Positions 16,545 through 26,400 are shown, counted from the first letter of the stretch. The stretch is 64,000 nucleotides of DNA from Clostridiales bacterium (GCA_004553625.1 SFKX01000001.1:1-64000); one strand, 5' to 3'. The notes: generated from the letters alone by a model not told the origin. Translations and numbers: made by a program.

Positions 16545-16604
16545 TCAAGAGCGGGCGTTTCATTGGGAGGAACGCTGAATTTTTAGAATATGGGAGGAAG
16601 AGCA

Positions 16605-17798
16605 ATGATATGTGAGAGAATGATAAAGCTGGCGGAGGGCGGCAGCGCCATCCGCGCGATGTTCGAAGAGGGCAAGAGGCTCGCCGCGCTCTATGGTGCG
16701 GAGAACGTTTTTGACTTTTCCATCGGCAACCCCTACTTCGCTCCCCCCGAGGCAGTGAAGGACGCCATAGTTGACATAATCACCAATGATGACCCCATGA
16801 GCGTCCACGGCTACCCCGCCAACGCCGGCTTCCCCGCCGTGCGCGAGGCAGTGGCCCAGTCGCTCAACCGCCGCTTCGGCACCAACTATAACGCCGGCAA
16901 CATCATCATGACCGTCGGCGCCGCCGGCGGCCTGAACGTCATACTCCGCGTCCTCTGCAACCCGGGCGACGAGGTCATGGTCATCTCCCCCTACTTCTTC
17001 GAGTACAACAACTATATCGGCAACGCCGACGCGAAGGTCGTCGTCGTCCCCGCCGCAGCCGAAAACGGCTTCCTGCCCGACCTGGACGCCATCGCCGCCG
17101 CGATAACGCCCAAGACCAAGGCCATGATACTCAACAACCCCAACAACCCCACCGGCGTCATCTACCCCGCCGATATGCTCAAGAAGCTCGGGGAACTGCT
17201 CGAGGCCAAGGGCAAGGAATACGGCACCGTCATCTACCTCATCTCCGACGAGCCCTACCGTGAGCTCGCCTACGACGGCGCGGAGGTCCCCTGGCTGCCC
17301 AACTGCTGCAAGAACACCATCGTCGGCTACTCCTGGTCGAAGTCGCTCTCCCTGCCCGGCGAGCGTATCGGCTACCTCGTCATCCCCTCGGACATAGTCG
17401 ACGCCCAGCTCATCTTCGACGCCGCCGTCGTCGCCAACCGTATGCTCGGCTTCGTCAACGCCCCCAGCCTCATGCAGCTGGCCGTTGCGCGCTGCCTCGA
17501 CGCCTCCACAGATATCGACGCCTACGACGCCAACCGCAAGCTGCTCTATAACGGCCTGCACGAGCTCGGCTACGAGTGCGAATACCCCGCCGGCGCCTTC
17601 TACCTCTGGGTCAAGACCCCGGTCGCGGAGCCGGAGTTCGTGGCCCTGGCAAAGAAATATAACCTGCTGCTGGTGCCGGGCGCTTCCTTCGGCTGTGAAG
17701 GCTACGTCCGCCTCGCCTACTGCGTCAGCGGCGACATGATAAAGCGCAGCATGGCCTCCTTCGCCAAGCTGGCTGAGGAATGCGGGCTCAAAAAATAA
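16605..17798 (+). CDS. Class I/II pyridoxal-phosphate aminotransferase
   Basis: A 397-residue fold-type I aminotransferase. It shows GYPANAGFPAVREAVA near the N-terminal substrate loop, ILNNPNNPTGVIYP (PLP-contacting asparagine), ISDEPYRELAYDG (aspartate pairing the PLP nitrogen, tyrosine after it) and SWSKSLSLPGERIGY, whose lysine forms the Schiff base. The C-terminal arginine for the carboxylate is in VRLAYCVS. The closest recollection is the aspartate/alanine-type group of clostridia; substrate cannot be assigned. The ATG at 16605 has GGGAGG with 7-base spacing; an upstream in-frame ATG at 16590 has none. trpS follows after 53 bp. Confidence 0.85.
   Translation: MICERMIKLAEGGSAIRAMFEEGKRLAALYGAENVFDFSIGNPYFAPPEAVKDAIVDIITNDDPMSVHGYPANAGFPAVREAVAQSLNRRFGTNYNAGNIIMTVGAAGGLNVILRVLCNPGDEVMVISPYFFEYNNYIGNADAKVVVVPAAAENGFLPDLDAIAAAITPKTKAMILNNPNNPTGVIYPADMLKKLGELLEAKGKEYGTVIYLISDEPYRELAYDGAEVPWLPNCCKNTIVGYSWSKSLSLPGERIGYLVIPSDIVDAQLIFDAAVVANRMLGFVNAPSLMQLAVARCLDASTDIDAYDANRKLLYNGLHELGYECEYPAGAFYLWVKTPVAEPEFVALAKKYNLLLVPGASFGCEGYVRLAYCVSGDMIKRSMASFAKLAEECGLKK
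16770..16779 (-). repeat. TTATGTMAAC motif, copy 6 (C form)
   Basis: GTTGACATAA on the plus strand inside the aminotransferase gene, read as GTT GAC ATA A.. (V-D-I), as in hyuA although the proteins are unrelated. Confidence 0.75.
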
Positions 17799-17851
17799 TC
17801 AACAAGGCGCATATCGGCGCGCCAACACTGTAAGATAAGAGGTCTTTTGCG

Positions 17852-18859
17852 ATGGATGAAAGAAAAACCATGTTCTCGGGCATCCAGCCCTCCGGCGACC
17901 TGACTCTCGGCTCCTATATGGGCGCCATTCGGAACTGGGTGGACATGATCGACGACTACAACGCCTTCTACTGCATAGTGGATATGCACGCCATCACCGT
18001 GCGCCAGGTCCCCGCGGACCTGCGGCGGCGGACGCTGGAACAGCTCGCGCAGTATATCGCCTGCGGGCTCGACCCGCACAAGGTGACGCTCTTCGTACAG
18101 AGCCACGTCCCCGCGCACGCGGAACTCGGCTGGGTGCTCAACTGCTTCACCATGTTCGGAGAGCTCTCCCGCATGACGCAGTTCAAAGACAAGAGCGCCA
18201 AGCACGCAGACAATATAAACGGCGGCCTGTTCACCTACCCCGCCCTCATGGCGGCGGATATCCTGCTCTACCAGGCGGACTTTGTCCCCGTCGGGGACGA
18301 CCAGAAACAGCACGTCGAGCTCTGCCGGGACGTGGCCATCCGCTTCAACAACATCTACGGGGACGTTTTCACCATCCCGCAGGCCTATATCCCCCGTGTG
18401 GGCGCGCGCATCATGAGCCTCACGGACCCCACCAGCAAGATGTCCAAGTCCGATAAGGACCCCAACGGCTGCGTCCACCTCCTGGAAAAGCCCGAGGACA
18501 TCATGCGCAAGTTCAAGAGGGCCGTCACAGACTCCGACACATCCGAAAACTGCGTCCGCTTCGCCCCCGCAGAAAAGCCGGGCGTGGCAAACCTCATGCA
18601 GATCTACTCCTGCGCCACGGGCAAGACCTTCGACGAGATCGAAAAGGACTTCACCGGCAAGGGCTACGGCGCCTTCAAAACCGCCGTGGGCGAGGCCGTT
18701 GTGGAACAGCTTCGTCCCATCCGCGAGGAGGCCACAAGGATGCTCGCAGACAAGGCCTACCTCGAGAGCGTCTACCGTATGGGCGCCGAGAAGGCCGCCG
18801 CCGTCTCCGGCAAGACCCTGCGCAAGGTCTATAAAAAGCTCGGCTTCATCGCGCGCTGA
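17852..18859 (+). CDS. trpS: Tryptophanyl-tRNA synthetase
   Basis: A 335-residue class I synthetase charging tRNA-Trp. The HIGH-type motif is in SGIQPSGDLTLGSYMGAI (about residues 9-26), followed by the tryptophan pocket region AFYCIVDMHAITV, VPVGDDQKQHVELCRDVA and KMSKSDKDPNG (KMSKS near residue 198). Length is normal for the bacterial enzyme. Many Firmicutes control trpS by a T-box leader, but only 53 bp precede it here, so regulation must come from the upstream gene or elsewhere. Downstream genes are envelope genes. Confidence 0.95.
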   Translation: MDERKTMFSGIQPSGDLTLGSYMGAIRNWVDMIDDYNAFYCIVDMHAITVRQVPADLRRRTLEQLAQYIACGLDPHKVTLFVQSHVPAHAELGWVLNCFTMFGELSRMTQFKDKSAKHADNINGGLFTYPALMAADILLYQADFVPVGDDQKQHVELCRDVAIRFNNIYGDVFTIPQAYIPRVGARIMSLTDPTSKMSKSDKDPNGCVHLLEKPEDIMRKFKRAVTDSDTSENCVRFAPAEKPGVANLMQIYSCATGKTFDEIEKDFTGKGYGAFKTAVGEAVVEQLRPIREEATRMLADKAYLESVYRMGAEKAAAVSGKTLRKVYKKLGFIAR

Positions 18860-18890
18860 GCGCGCCCCGGCCGACATATATGCAATGTCT

Positions 18891-18922
18891 CCGCCGCGCC
18901 GAATGTGCTTCCGGCGCGGCGG
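18891..18922 (+). other. Strong hairpin between trpS and the glycan transferase gene
   Basis: CCGCCGCGCCG (18891-18901) and CGGCGCGGCGG (18912-18922) make a perfect 11-bp GC stem with a 10-base loop. No T-tract follows (AATTC), so it is more likely an mRNA-stabilising or pausing hairpin, or a factor-dependent stop, than an intrinsic terminator. Confidence 0.6.
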
Positions 18923-18940
18923 AATTCAGGAGTGTGAGTT

Positions 18941-20050
18941 ATGTTCCTCAACACAGAGCTGTGGCTTCGCGCGCTCTTGGCCATAGCCGTCGGTTTCGCC
19001 GTCAGCTTCGCCTCCACGCCCATCGTCAAGACCTTCGCCCAAAAGGTCGGCGCCATCGACGTGCCGAAGGATGCCAGAAGAGTCCACGACCACCCCATCC
19101 CCAGGATGGGCGGGCTCGCCATCTTCCTCGGCTTCATACTCAGCGTCGTCCTCTTCGTAGATATCAGCCGCCAGGTGCAGGGCATCCTGCTCGGCGCCGT
19201 GCTCATCGCAGCCTGCGGCGCCATCGACGATATCATCTCGCTCAGGGCCTGGATAAAGCTCATAGTGCAGATAGTCGCAGCCATCGTCGCCGTGGCGCAC
19301 GGCGTCGTCATAGAGGTCCTCATGAACCCCAATATCTTCAGCGAAAACGAGGCCCTCATCCTCGGCGTGCTCGCCGTACCCGTAACCATCCTCTGGATAG
19401 TGGGCATCACCAACTCCGTGAACCTCATTGACGGGCTGGACGGGCTCGCCGTCGGCGTCTCCACCATCTCCTCCGTCACGATGTTCGTCGTGGCGCTGCT
19501 CGTCGCGGAGGGCAACGTCGCCGTCATCCTCGCGGCGCTCATGGGCGCCTGCCTGGGCTTCATGCCCTACAACCTCAACCCCGCCAAGATCTTCATGGGC
19601 GATACCGGGGCGCTGCTCCTGGGCTATGTGCTCTCGACGGTCTCTGTCGTGGGTATGTTCAAGTTCTACGCCATCGTCACCTTCATCGTGCCGATACTCG
19701 CCCTGGCCCTGCCGCTCTTCGACACCACCTGCGCCTTTTTCCGCAGGCTGCTCCGCGGCCAGAGCCCCATGCACCCGGACCGCGGCCACCTGCACCACAG
19801 GCTCATAGACATGGGCCTTTCGCAGAAACAGGCAGTGGCCATCCTCTACTCCGTCTCCGCCATACTCGGCCTCTGCGCCGTCGTATTGGCCACCAGCGGG
19901 ACGGTGAGGCTCTACCTCGTCATCATCGCCGCAGCCTCCGCCGTCGCGGTCGGCATCTTCATTCAGAGAACGCTCAGGGGCCACAAATACCACCCGCCCG
20001 TGGACCCCACCACCTGTGAACCCCTGGAGGAGAAAAATGACAAGGCTTAA
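18941..20050 (+). CDS. Undecaprenyl-phosphate N-acetylhexosamine-1-phosphate transferase (MraY/WecA/TagO family)
   Basis: A 369-residue polytopic membrane enzyme with about eleven helices. Family landmarks are DVPKDARRVHDHPIPRMGGLAIF (N-terminal), GAIDDIISLRAWIKLIVQ (DDxxxL, metal/uridine site), NSVNLIDGLDGLAVGVS (NxxNxxDGxDGL) and FMGDTGALLLGY. The histidine loop PMHPDRGHLHHRLIDMG marks the WecA/TagO branch (polyprenyl-P GlcNAc-1-P transferase) rather than MraY. It starts a wall teichoic acid or surface polysaccharide linkage unit on the carrier lipid. wecB overlaps its 3' end, supplying UDP-ManNAc for the next step in TagO-type pathways. ATG follows AGGAG. Confidence 0.88.
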   Translation: MFLNTELWLRALLAIAVGFAVSFASTPIVKTFAQKVGAIDVPKDARRVHDHPIPRMGGLAIFLGFILSVVLFVDISRQVQGILLGAVLIAACGAIDDIISLRAWIKLIVQIVAAIVAVAHGVVIEVLMNPNIFSENEALILGVLAVPVTILWIVGITNSVNLIDGLDGLAVGVSTISSVTMFVVALLVAEGNVAVILAALMGACLGFMPYNLNPAKIFMGDTGALLLGYVLSTVSVVGMFKFYAIVTFIVPILALALPLFDTTCAFFRRLLRGQSPMHPDRGHLHHRLIDMGLSQKQAVAILYSVSAILGLCAVVLATSGTVRLYLVIIAAASAVAVGIFIQRTLRGHKYHPPVDPTTCEPLEEKNDKA

Positions 20051-21185
20051 AGTCATGTCCGTGTTCGGAACGCGGCCCGAGGCAATAAAAATGGCCCCGC
20101 TCGTCCTTGAGCTCAAGCGCAGGCCGGAGCTCGAGAGCATCGTCTGCGTGACCGCCCAGCACCGTGAAATGCTGGACAGCGTGCTCAGGGAATTCGATAT
20201 AAGGCCGGAGCACGACCTCAACATCATGCAGAGCGGCCAGAGCCTTGCGGACATCACCTCCAGAGTGCTCCGGGGCATGGGTCCCGTCTACGAGCAGGAA
20301 AAGCCAGGGCTCGTCCTCGTCCACGGCGATACTACAACCACCTTCGCAGCCGCGCTCGCCGCATTCTATGCGCACATCCCCGTCGGCCACGTAGAAGCCG
20401 GACTGCGCACCTTTGACCGCTGGAGCCCCTGGCCCGAGGAGATGAACCGCCGCATGACCGGTCAGCTCGCCTCCTTCCACTTTGCGCCTACCCAGCGCAA
20501 CGCAGAAAACCTCCGCCGCGAAAACGTCGAGGGCAGCGTCTGGGTGACCGGCAACACCGTCATCGACGCGCTCCGCTACACCGCCTCCGGCGAGGGCTTC
20601 TCCAGGCCCGAGCTCGGGGATATAGATTATGTAAACCGCCGCGTTGTGACGCTGACCTGTCACCGGCGCGAAAACTACGGAAAACCGATGCGGAACATCT
20701 TCGAGGCCGTGCGAAACACGGCGAGGAGGTTTCCGGACGTAATTTTTGTCTACCCGGTACACCTGAGCCCTGTGGTGCGCCAGGCGGCGGGCGAGCTGCT
20801 TTCCGGCCTGCCGAACGTGAAGCTCATAGAGCCGCTGGACGCCGTGGACATGCACAGGCTGATGGCAAAGAGCTACATGGTCATGACGGATTCCGGCGGG
20901 CTCCAGGAGGAAGCCCCGGCGCTGGGAAAGCCGGTCCTTGTGCTCCGGCGCGAGACGGAGCGGCCCGAGGCCGTGGAGGCTGGGACGGTCGTGCTTGCCG
21001 GCACGGAGCGGGAAAAGATCGAGCTGCTGGCCTCAAAACTCCTGACGGACAGGGCGGAATATGAAAAAATGGCCCGGGCTGTGAACCCCTACGGCGACGG
21101 CCGGGCCTGTCCCAGGATCGCGGACGCGATATGCTATGCCTTCGGGCTTTCGGACCGGAGGCCGGAGGAGTTTATGGCCAAATGA
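20037..21185 (+). CDS. wecB: UDP-N-acetylglucosamine 2-epimerase (non-hydrolysing)
   Basis: A 382-residue GT-B-fold enzyme interconverting UDP-GlcNAc and UDP-ManNAc. Motifs: VFGTRPEAIKMAPLVLEL (N-terminus), VTAQHREML, VHGDTTTTFAAALAAFY, VGHVEAGLRTFDRWSPWPEE, TCHRRENYG and SDSGGLQEEAPALGKP-like sequence (here TDSGGLQEEAPALGKPVLVL). The ATG at 20037 lies inside the end of the transferase gene and has GGAGG with 6-base spacing, better than the ATG at 20016. Overlap with the WecA/TagO-type gene suggests a linked role in making the ManNAc-GlcNAc linkage of a wall polymer. Confidence 0.92.
   Translation: MTRLKVMSVFGTRPEAIKMAPLVLELKRRPELESIVCVTAQHREMLDSVLREFDIRPEHDLNIMQSGQSLADITSRVLRGMGPVYEQEKPGLVLVHGDTTTTFAAALAAFYAHIPVGHVEAGLRTFDRWSPWPEEMNRRMTGQLASFHFAPTQRNAENLRRENVEGSVWVTGNTVIDALRYTASGEGFSRPELGDIDYVNRRVVTLTCHRRENYGKPMRNIFEAVRNTARRFPDVIFVYPVHLSPVVRQAAGELLSGLPNVKLIEPLDAVDMHRLMAKSYMVMTDSGGLQEEAPALGKPVLVLRRETERPEAVEAGTVVLAGTEREKIELLASKLLTDRAEYEKMARAVNPYGDGRACPRIADAICYAFGLSDRRPEEFMAK
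20627..20636 (+). repeat. TTATGTMAAC motif, copy 7 (A form)
   Basis: TTATGTAAAC inside wecB, phased as .AT TAT GTA AAC (Y-V-N), a different phase from copies 10 and 12. Confidence 0.75.
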
Positions 21186-21934
21186 GCAAAAGGTCCAGAT
21201 ACATCATAATACTGCTCCTGGTCCTCACGGCTGGCGTCATCCTGTACGCGCTCTTCGGCATGGACCACGGCGTCGAGACGAAGCCAGTCGAACTTCCGGA
21301 CACACAGCCGAGCGAGGCCGCGTCCAGTCCGGAGCCGAGCGGTCACGACGTGGCGGAGCTCAGCCCGGAGACGGTGCAGGCCGTCATATCCAGGCTGAGC
21401 CGGGTCGAGAGCTATTCCCGCACCGTTACCATCGAGGATTTCTGGGATGGCGGCAGCAGCTCGACCGAGCTTGATGTCTGGGCCGACAGCTCCAGGACCA
21501 GGATACGCATAAACCTCGCCGGCGGGGCCAAAAACGTCCTCGTCCAGGACGCCAAGCTCTATGTCTGGTACGACACGTCCTCCGCCGTCTATGAGAACGA
21601 CGTCATGAGCGGCTCGGAGGCGGACGAGTGGCTCCGCTGCATCAACTATGACGAACTCCTCTCCCTCCCGCAGGAGAACATCCTCGCCGCTGGCTATGAG
21701 CAGTTCCTGGGTGAGAGCTGCATCGTCGTCGAATACAGCTCGGGCGAGCTGGGCTATGTGAACACAGTGTACATATCCGTCTCCACGGGCCTGCTCATGG
21801 GCGCTGAGACCTATGACGGCGAGACCCTCATATACCGCATGAGCTCGACGCAGCCCAGTCTCTCCGCCCCGGATGAGGCCATGTTCCAGCTGCCGGGCTC
21901 AGAGGAAGAGCATGGCGCCGAGAACGATCAGTAG
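21182..21934 (+). CDS. Membrane-anchored extracellular protein of unknown function
   Basis: A 250-residue protein with a single N-terminal helix (RYIIILLLVLTAGVILYALFG) and an outside region that starts with a Ser/Pro/Glu-rich spacer. The rest is beta-rich (ELDVWADSSRTRIRINLAGG, NVLVQDAKLYVWYD, CIVVEYSSGELGYVNTVYIS), reminiscent of LolA/RseB-like lipid-binding sheets, but this resemblance is loose. ATG overlaps the wecB stop (AAATGA) and has GGAGGAG at 9 bases, so it belongs to the trpS-wecB transcript. The last 36 bp overlap a convergent gene. Confidence 0.6.
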   Translation: MSKRSRYIIILLLVLTAGVILYALFGMDHGVETKPVELPDTQPSEAASSPEPSGHDVAELSPETVQAVISRLSRVESYSRTVTIEDFWDGGSSSTELDVWADSSRTRIRINLAGGAKNVLVQDAKLYVWYDTSSAVYENDVMSGSEADEWLRCINYDELLSLPQENILAAGYEQFLGESCIVVEYSSGELGYVNTVYISVSTGLLMGAETYDGETLIYRMSSTQPSLSAPDEAMFQLPGSEEEHGAENDQ

Positions 21935-22261
21935 CTCCTTGTCCCCGCTCTCGCGGTACATCAGATAGAGTATGAGCATGAGCAGCAGGTCCTCGAGCTC
22001 CAGGCCCTCGCGCAGGGCTCCCGGGACCAGCTTGCCCAGAAGTCCGGATATGTTCTCCGGAAAAAGGCTGTCAAGGCCGCCTCCCCGAGCGGGCGGCGGC
22101 CCGTATTTTGCCCGGCTGCGCTCCGGCGGCGGATTATATGTAGGTCTGCGCTCCGGCGGCGGAGGCGGGTTCCGCAGGGCGGGCTGCTGCCTGCGCGCCG
22201 GGGGCTCGGGCTCGGGTATCCGAACGAAGCGCCCGGTGTTTCCGTCATAGCGGTTATACAT
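21899..22261 (-). CDS. Proline/arginine-rich small protein with hydrophobic C-terminus, unknown function
   Basis: A 120-residue protein. The N-terminal 60 residues are disordered and rich in proline and arginine (RNPPPPPERRPTYNPPPER), and the C-terminal third is hydrophobic with LEDLLLMLILYLMYRESGDKELLIVLGAMLFL-type helices. The combination suggests a membrane-associated or coat-like protein in a spore former, but I recognise no family. It overlaps the upstream gene by 8 bp and the convergent anchored-protein gene by 36 bp. Confidence 0.55.
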   Translation of the reverse strand: MYNRYDGNTGRFVRIPEPEPPARRQQPALRNPPPPPERRPTYNPPPERSRAKYGPPPARGGGLDSLFPENISGLLGKLVPGALREGLELEDLLLMLILYLMYRESGDKELLIVLGAMLFL

Positions 22262-22595
22262 CGCCCTCTCCCTTCTCGCCCAGGCCGAATTCGGCGGCGG
22301 CGATGCCCGCGAGCCCCGCGAGGCGCGCGAGCTTCATCGCCTTATCCATCTTGTTCCGGCGCTTTTCGGAGAGGAATGGCTTCATTGCCTCGAGCAGGGC
22401 GCGCTCCTCGCGCCTCACGCTGCTGCGGCTCATGAGCCCCGCCAGGCGGGTCATCAGTCCGGCGTCCGGCTCTGAGTTCCCGCTCCCCTGTTCCTCCTTC
22501 TCGCCGCCCATGACGGACTTTGCCAGCTCGCTTATACGCGAGAGGGCGGCGGGGTCCGAGAGTATGGCGTTCAGCTTATCCCCGAAGTCGTCCAC
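22254..22595 (-). CDS. Small helical protein, unknown function (GTG start)
   Basis: A 113-residue, mostly helical protein: an N-terminal amphipathic segment (DKLNAILSDPAALSRISELAKSVM), a polar linker, a basic middle (SSVRREERALLEAMKPFLSEKRRNKMDKAMKLARLAG) and a glycine-rich end. The GTG at 22595 is preceded by GGGAGGTG at good spacing and no better ATG exists. Its N-terminal part resembles the idea of the following 78-residue gene. I recognise such short sets only as uncharacterised clostridial proteins. Confidence 0.55.
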   Translation of the reverse strand: MDDFGDKLNAILSDPAALSRISELAKSVMGGEKEEQGSGNSEPDAGLMTRLAGLMSRSSVRREERALLEAMKPFLSEKRRNKMDKAMKLARLAGLAGIAAAEFGLGEKGEGDV

Positions 22596-22616
22596 GGCGG
22601 CACCTCCCTGCTCCGG

Positions 22617-22853
22617 TTATTTGTTCATCGCGTCGGAGAGCTGCTTTGCTATGCGGCGGCCCTCGTCGGTGTTCAGCACCTGGCGGAGTATGCCCTGCAT
22701 GGCCTCGCGGTCCCCGCTCGAGACCGCTCTCGCCACGGCTGCGGCGTCGAACATGGCGTTCAGCGCGCGGCCGTCCGCGGATTCGGCCAGTTTGCGCAGT
22801 TCCTCGGCCTTGCCGCTCCGCTCCAGCTCGGCGCTCATCTTTTCAATGTCCAT
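22617..22853 (-). CDS. 78-residue helical protein, unknown function
   Basis: A small soluble helical protein (MDIEKMSAELERSGKAEEL, AVSSGDREAMQGILRQVLNT, RRIAKQLSDAMNK). The ATG at 22853 follows GGGGTGA. It heads a three-gene minus cluster with 21 bp to the next gene. Size and style recall sporulation or phage-head decoration-type small proteins, but nothing specific is seen. Confidence 0.55.
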   Translation of the reverse strand: MDIEKMSAELERSGKAEELRKLAESADGRALNAMFDAAAVARAVSSGDREAMQGILRQVLNTDEGRRIAKQLSDAMNK

Positions 22854-22908
22854 GCCATTCACCCCTTCTGAGACATTATATTCAGACTTTGCAGGAAGGT
22901 GCACAAAC

Positions 22909-23376
22909 ATGAAGCTCGCAGTTTTTTCGGACACGCACGGCAACACGGACGGTATGCTCATGGCCGCGAAGCGAACGAGACCGGACCTCTTCATCCACCT
23001 CGGCGATCACATCAGGGACAGCCTGGAGCTTGCGCACGAGTTCCCGGACATCCCGCTCTTCGCCGTAGCCGGAAACTGCGACTTCGCCTCCCGCGAGCCG
23101 GACCGCATGAGCTTTTTCGCCGGGCCGGTCCGCGTGTTCGCCACGCACGGCCACGCCTACTCCGTGAAGTATACCTTGGACCCGCTGCTGAATGCCGGGC
23201 ACTTCGCCGAGGCCGGGCTGGTCCTCTACGGACACACCCACATCCCCAGGATAGACTACGCCGGGGACATGACCGTCGTGAACCCAGGCAGTTCCGGCAA
23301 GGGCTCCAGGCCCACCTTCGCCCTCATAGAGATCTCCGACGAGGGCCGCATCTCCGCAAGGATACTCGATATCTGA
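22909..23376 (+). CDS. YfcE/MJ0936-family metallophosphoesterase
   Basis: A 155-residue calcineurin-like phosphodiesterase with a complete two-metal site: FSDTHGN (D and H), HLGDH, AGNCD, ATHGHAY and LVLYGHTHIP. The family hydrolyses phosphodiesters; the physiological substrate is mostly unknown. ATG at 22909 follows AGGAAGG with about 10-base spacing. It is a single gene between a divergent small-protein cluster and convergent polC, ending in a shared terminator. Confidence 0.88.
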   Translation: MKLAVFSDTHGNTDGMLMAAKRTRPDLFIHLGDHIRDSLELAHEFPDIPLFAVAGNCDFASREPDRMSFFAGPVRVFATHGHAYSVKYTLDPLLNAGHFAEAGLVLYGHTHIPRIDYAGDMTVVNPGSSGKGSRPTFALIEISDEGRISARILDI

Positions 23377-23387
23377 AAGCGCAGAAA

Positions 23388-23417
23388 GCCCCGCACATCT
23401 TGTGTGCGGGGCCTTTC
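23388..23417. terminator. Bidirectional intrinsic terminator between the phosphodiesterase gene and polC
   Basis: GCCCCGCACA (23388-23397), loop TCTTG, TGTGCGGGGC (23403-23412). The plus side continues CTTTCATT; the minus side TTTCTGCG. It serves both convergent genes. Confidence 0.8.
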
Positions 23418-23429
23418 ATTATTATATTC

Positions 23430-26400
23430 TCAGAACAGGGTCATCTGGCTCTCCTCGGGCATATCGCCCAGGGCGCCGGTGGCCCTCAGCTGCTCTATGT
23501 GCGCCTGGCTGACCTTGGGGCAGGCCAGGGACAGCTCCTCCACCGAGATGAAGCGGCGTCCGCCCTCCCGGCAGCTCATGAGGTCGTTCGCAGCGGCCGC
23601 GCCCAGGCCCGATATCGCCACGAAGGGCGGGCGCAGGCGCTTGTCGTCCACCACCAAAAAGCGCGTCGCGTCGCACTCGTAGAGGTCCATCGGCGCGAAC
23701 TCGAAGCCGCGCATGTAGAACTCGTACACGGCCTCCAGAGTCGTGACAAGGTCCTCTTCCTTTGCCGTGGCGTCGCTCTTGGCGTGTATCTCGTTTATCT
23801 TCCGACGCACGAAGTCGCGGCCCTTGAGCATCATGCCTGCGTCGAAGGCATCTTTCTGGCTGCGCCTGTAGAAGTAGGCGCTGTAGAACTCCAGCGGGCG
23901 GTGGACCTTGAACCAGGCGATGCGGAAGGCCATCATGACATAGGCCACTGCGTGCGCCTTCGGGAAGAGGTACTTTATCTTCCGGCAGGAGCCGATGTAC
24001 CAGTCCGGCACGCCGGCGTCGTGCATCTCGCCCTCGGCGCCCTCCGGCAGGCCGCGGCCCTTGCGCACCGACTCCATGATCTTGAACGAGCGCTTGTCCG
24101 GCATGCCCTTGGAGATGAGGTAGAGCATGATATCGTCGCGGCAGCCTATCGTGTCGTTGACAGTGGCCGTGCCGGAGAGGATGAGGTCCTTCGCGTTGCC
24201 GAGCCACACGTCCGTGCCGTGGGAGAAGCCCGAGAGCCGCACCAGCGTGTCGAACTGCTCCGGCTGCGTATCCACCAGCATCTGCCGCGTGAAGCCCGTG
24301 CCGAACTCCGGGATGCCGATGGTCCCCGTCTTGCCGATGATGGGGTCGTCGTCCGCGAGGCCCAGCGGCTCCGGCGTCTTGAAGATGCGGCGGGTCTCCG
24401 GGTCGTCGAGGGGTATCTCGCGCACGTTCACGCCGGTCATGTCCTCTAGCATCTTGAGCATCGTCGGGTCATCGTGGCCCAGCTCGTCCAGCTTGAGGAG
24501 GTTTTCCTCCATGCTGTGATATTCAAAATGCGTGGTTATTATCCCGCTGTCCGGGTCGTCCGCCGGGTGCTGGACCGGGCAGAAGTCCTCCACCTCCATG
24601 TCCTGCGGGATGACCACCAGGCCGCCGGGGTGCTGGCCGGTCGTGCGCTTTACGCCCACAAGACCCATCGCCAACCGGCCCTCTTCGGCCTTTGAGACGT
24701 GGATGCCCCGCTCCTCCAGGTATTTGAGCACATAGCCATAGGCGGTCTTTTCCGCCAGCGTGCCTATGGTACCGGCCCGGAAAACGTGGTCCGAGCCGAA
24801 GAGCTCTTCTGTATACTTATGCGCCCGGGCCTGATACTCGCCAGAGAAGTTGAGGTCTATATCCGGGACCTTGTCGCCGCCGAAGCCCAGGAAGGTCTCG
24901 AAGGGGATGTCGAAGCCCTCCTTCTTCATCTTCTCCCCGCAGTCCGGGCAGTTCTTATCCGGCATGTCCGCGCCGCAGCCGTAGCCCGCACCGGACTCGA
25001 AGTCCGTGTGGTGGCACTTGGGGCAGACGTAGTGCGGCGGCAGGCTGTTCACCTCCGTGATGCCGGACATGTAGGCCACGATGGAAGAGCCCACGCTGCC
25101 CCGGCTGCCCACCAGGTAGCCGTGCGCGTTTGAATCCGCGACCAGCTTCTGCGCCGACATGTATATGACGTCGTAGTGCCGCGAGAGGATGTCGCCCAGT
25201 TCTGTCTCGACGCGCTTCGTGACGATCTCGGGCGGGTTCTCGCCGTAGATCTCGTGCATCCGGCCGTAGACCAGGTCCTTGAGTATCTGGGCCGAATTCT
25301 CGATCTTGGGCGGGAAGAGGCCGTCGGGCAGGAGCTTTATCTCCTCGCACATGTCCGCGATGCGGTTCGGGTTCGTGACGACCGCGTCGTAGCAGGTGCG
25401 GCGGCCGAGGTAGGCGAATTCCACGAGCATCTCGTCCGTCGTGCGGAAGTAGAGCGGGTTTTCCCTGTCCGCGTCGGAGAACTTCTTGGCCGCCTGGAGG
25501 ATGCGCCTGTATATCTCGTCCTTCGGGTCCAGGAAGTGCACGTCTCCGGTGGCCACGAGGGGCTTTTCGAGCTCTGCGGCCAGGCGGGCCACGCGGCGGT
25601 TCAAATCGCGCAGGCCCTCGTCGTCGCGGACCGTGCCGTTCTCCACCAGGAAGCGGTTGTTCGCCAGGGGCATGACCTCTATGTAGTCGTAGAACGAGGC
25701 TATCTTCTTGAGCTCCGCGCCCGGCGCGCCGCGCAGGACGGCGTCGAACACCTCGCCCGCCTCGCAGGCCGAGCCTATGAGCAGGCCCTCGCGGTGCCGC
25801 TCCAGCAGGCTGCGCGGTATGATCGGGTTGCGGCTGTAGTGCTTGAGGTAGGAGGCGGAGATGAGCTTGTAGAGGTTTTTGAGCCCCACCTTGTTCCGCA
25901 CCAAGAGGCAGATGTGCCTCACCTTCCGCGTCCCCGCGCCGGAGAGCTTGCTGAGCACCCCGTCTATGTCCGAGACGCGCTCCGCGCCGTGGCTCTGGAG
26001 CATGGGAATGAAGCGCTCCATCATCCGCGCCACGACCTCCGCGTCGTCAAAGGCGCGGTGGTGGTTGAACTCCGGCAGGCCCAGGTGCTTTGAGACTATG
26101 TCCAGCTTGTGCCGCTTGAGCTCCGGCAGCAGCCGCTGCGAGAGCACCAGCGTATCCAGCACCACCGGCTCGAACTTTATCCCGCTCCGCTCGCAGGCCG
26201 CCGCCATGAAGCCCGTGTCGAAGCTCGCGTTGTGCGCGATGATCGGCCGGTCCCCCACGAAGTCCAGGAAGGCCCGCATCGCCTCCGACTCCGAGGGCGC
26301 GCCCGCGACGTCCGAATCCCGGATGCCCGTGAGTTCCGTGATGTTTGCCGGGATGGGCATTTTCGGGTCCACAAAGGTGCTGAACTTGTCCCGCACCTCG

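Noticed and set aside
17799..17851. T-box leader for trpS
   Set aside because: Only 53 bp lie between the aminotransferase stop and trpS, too short for a T-box, and no T-box sequence core is seen.
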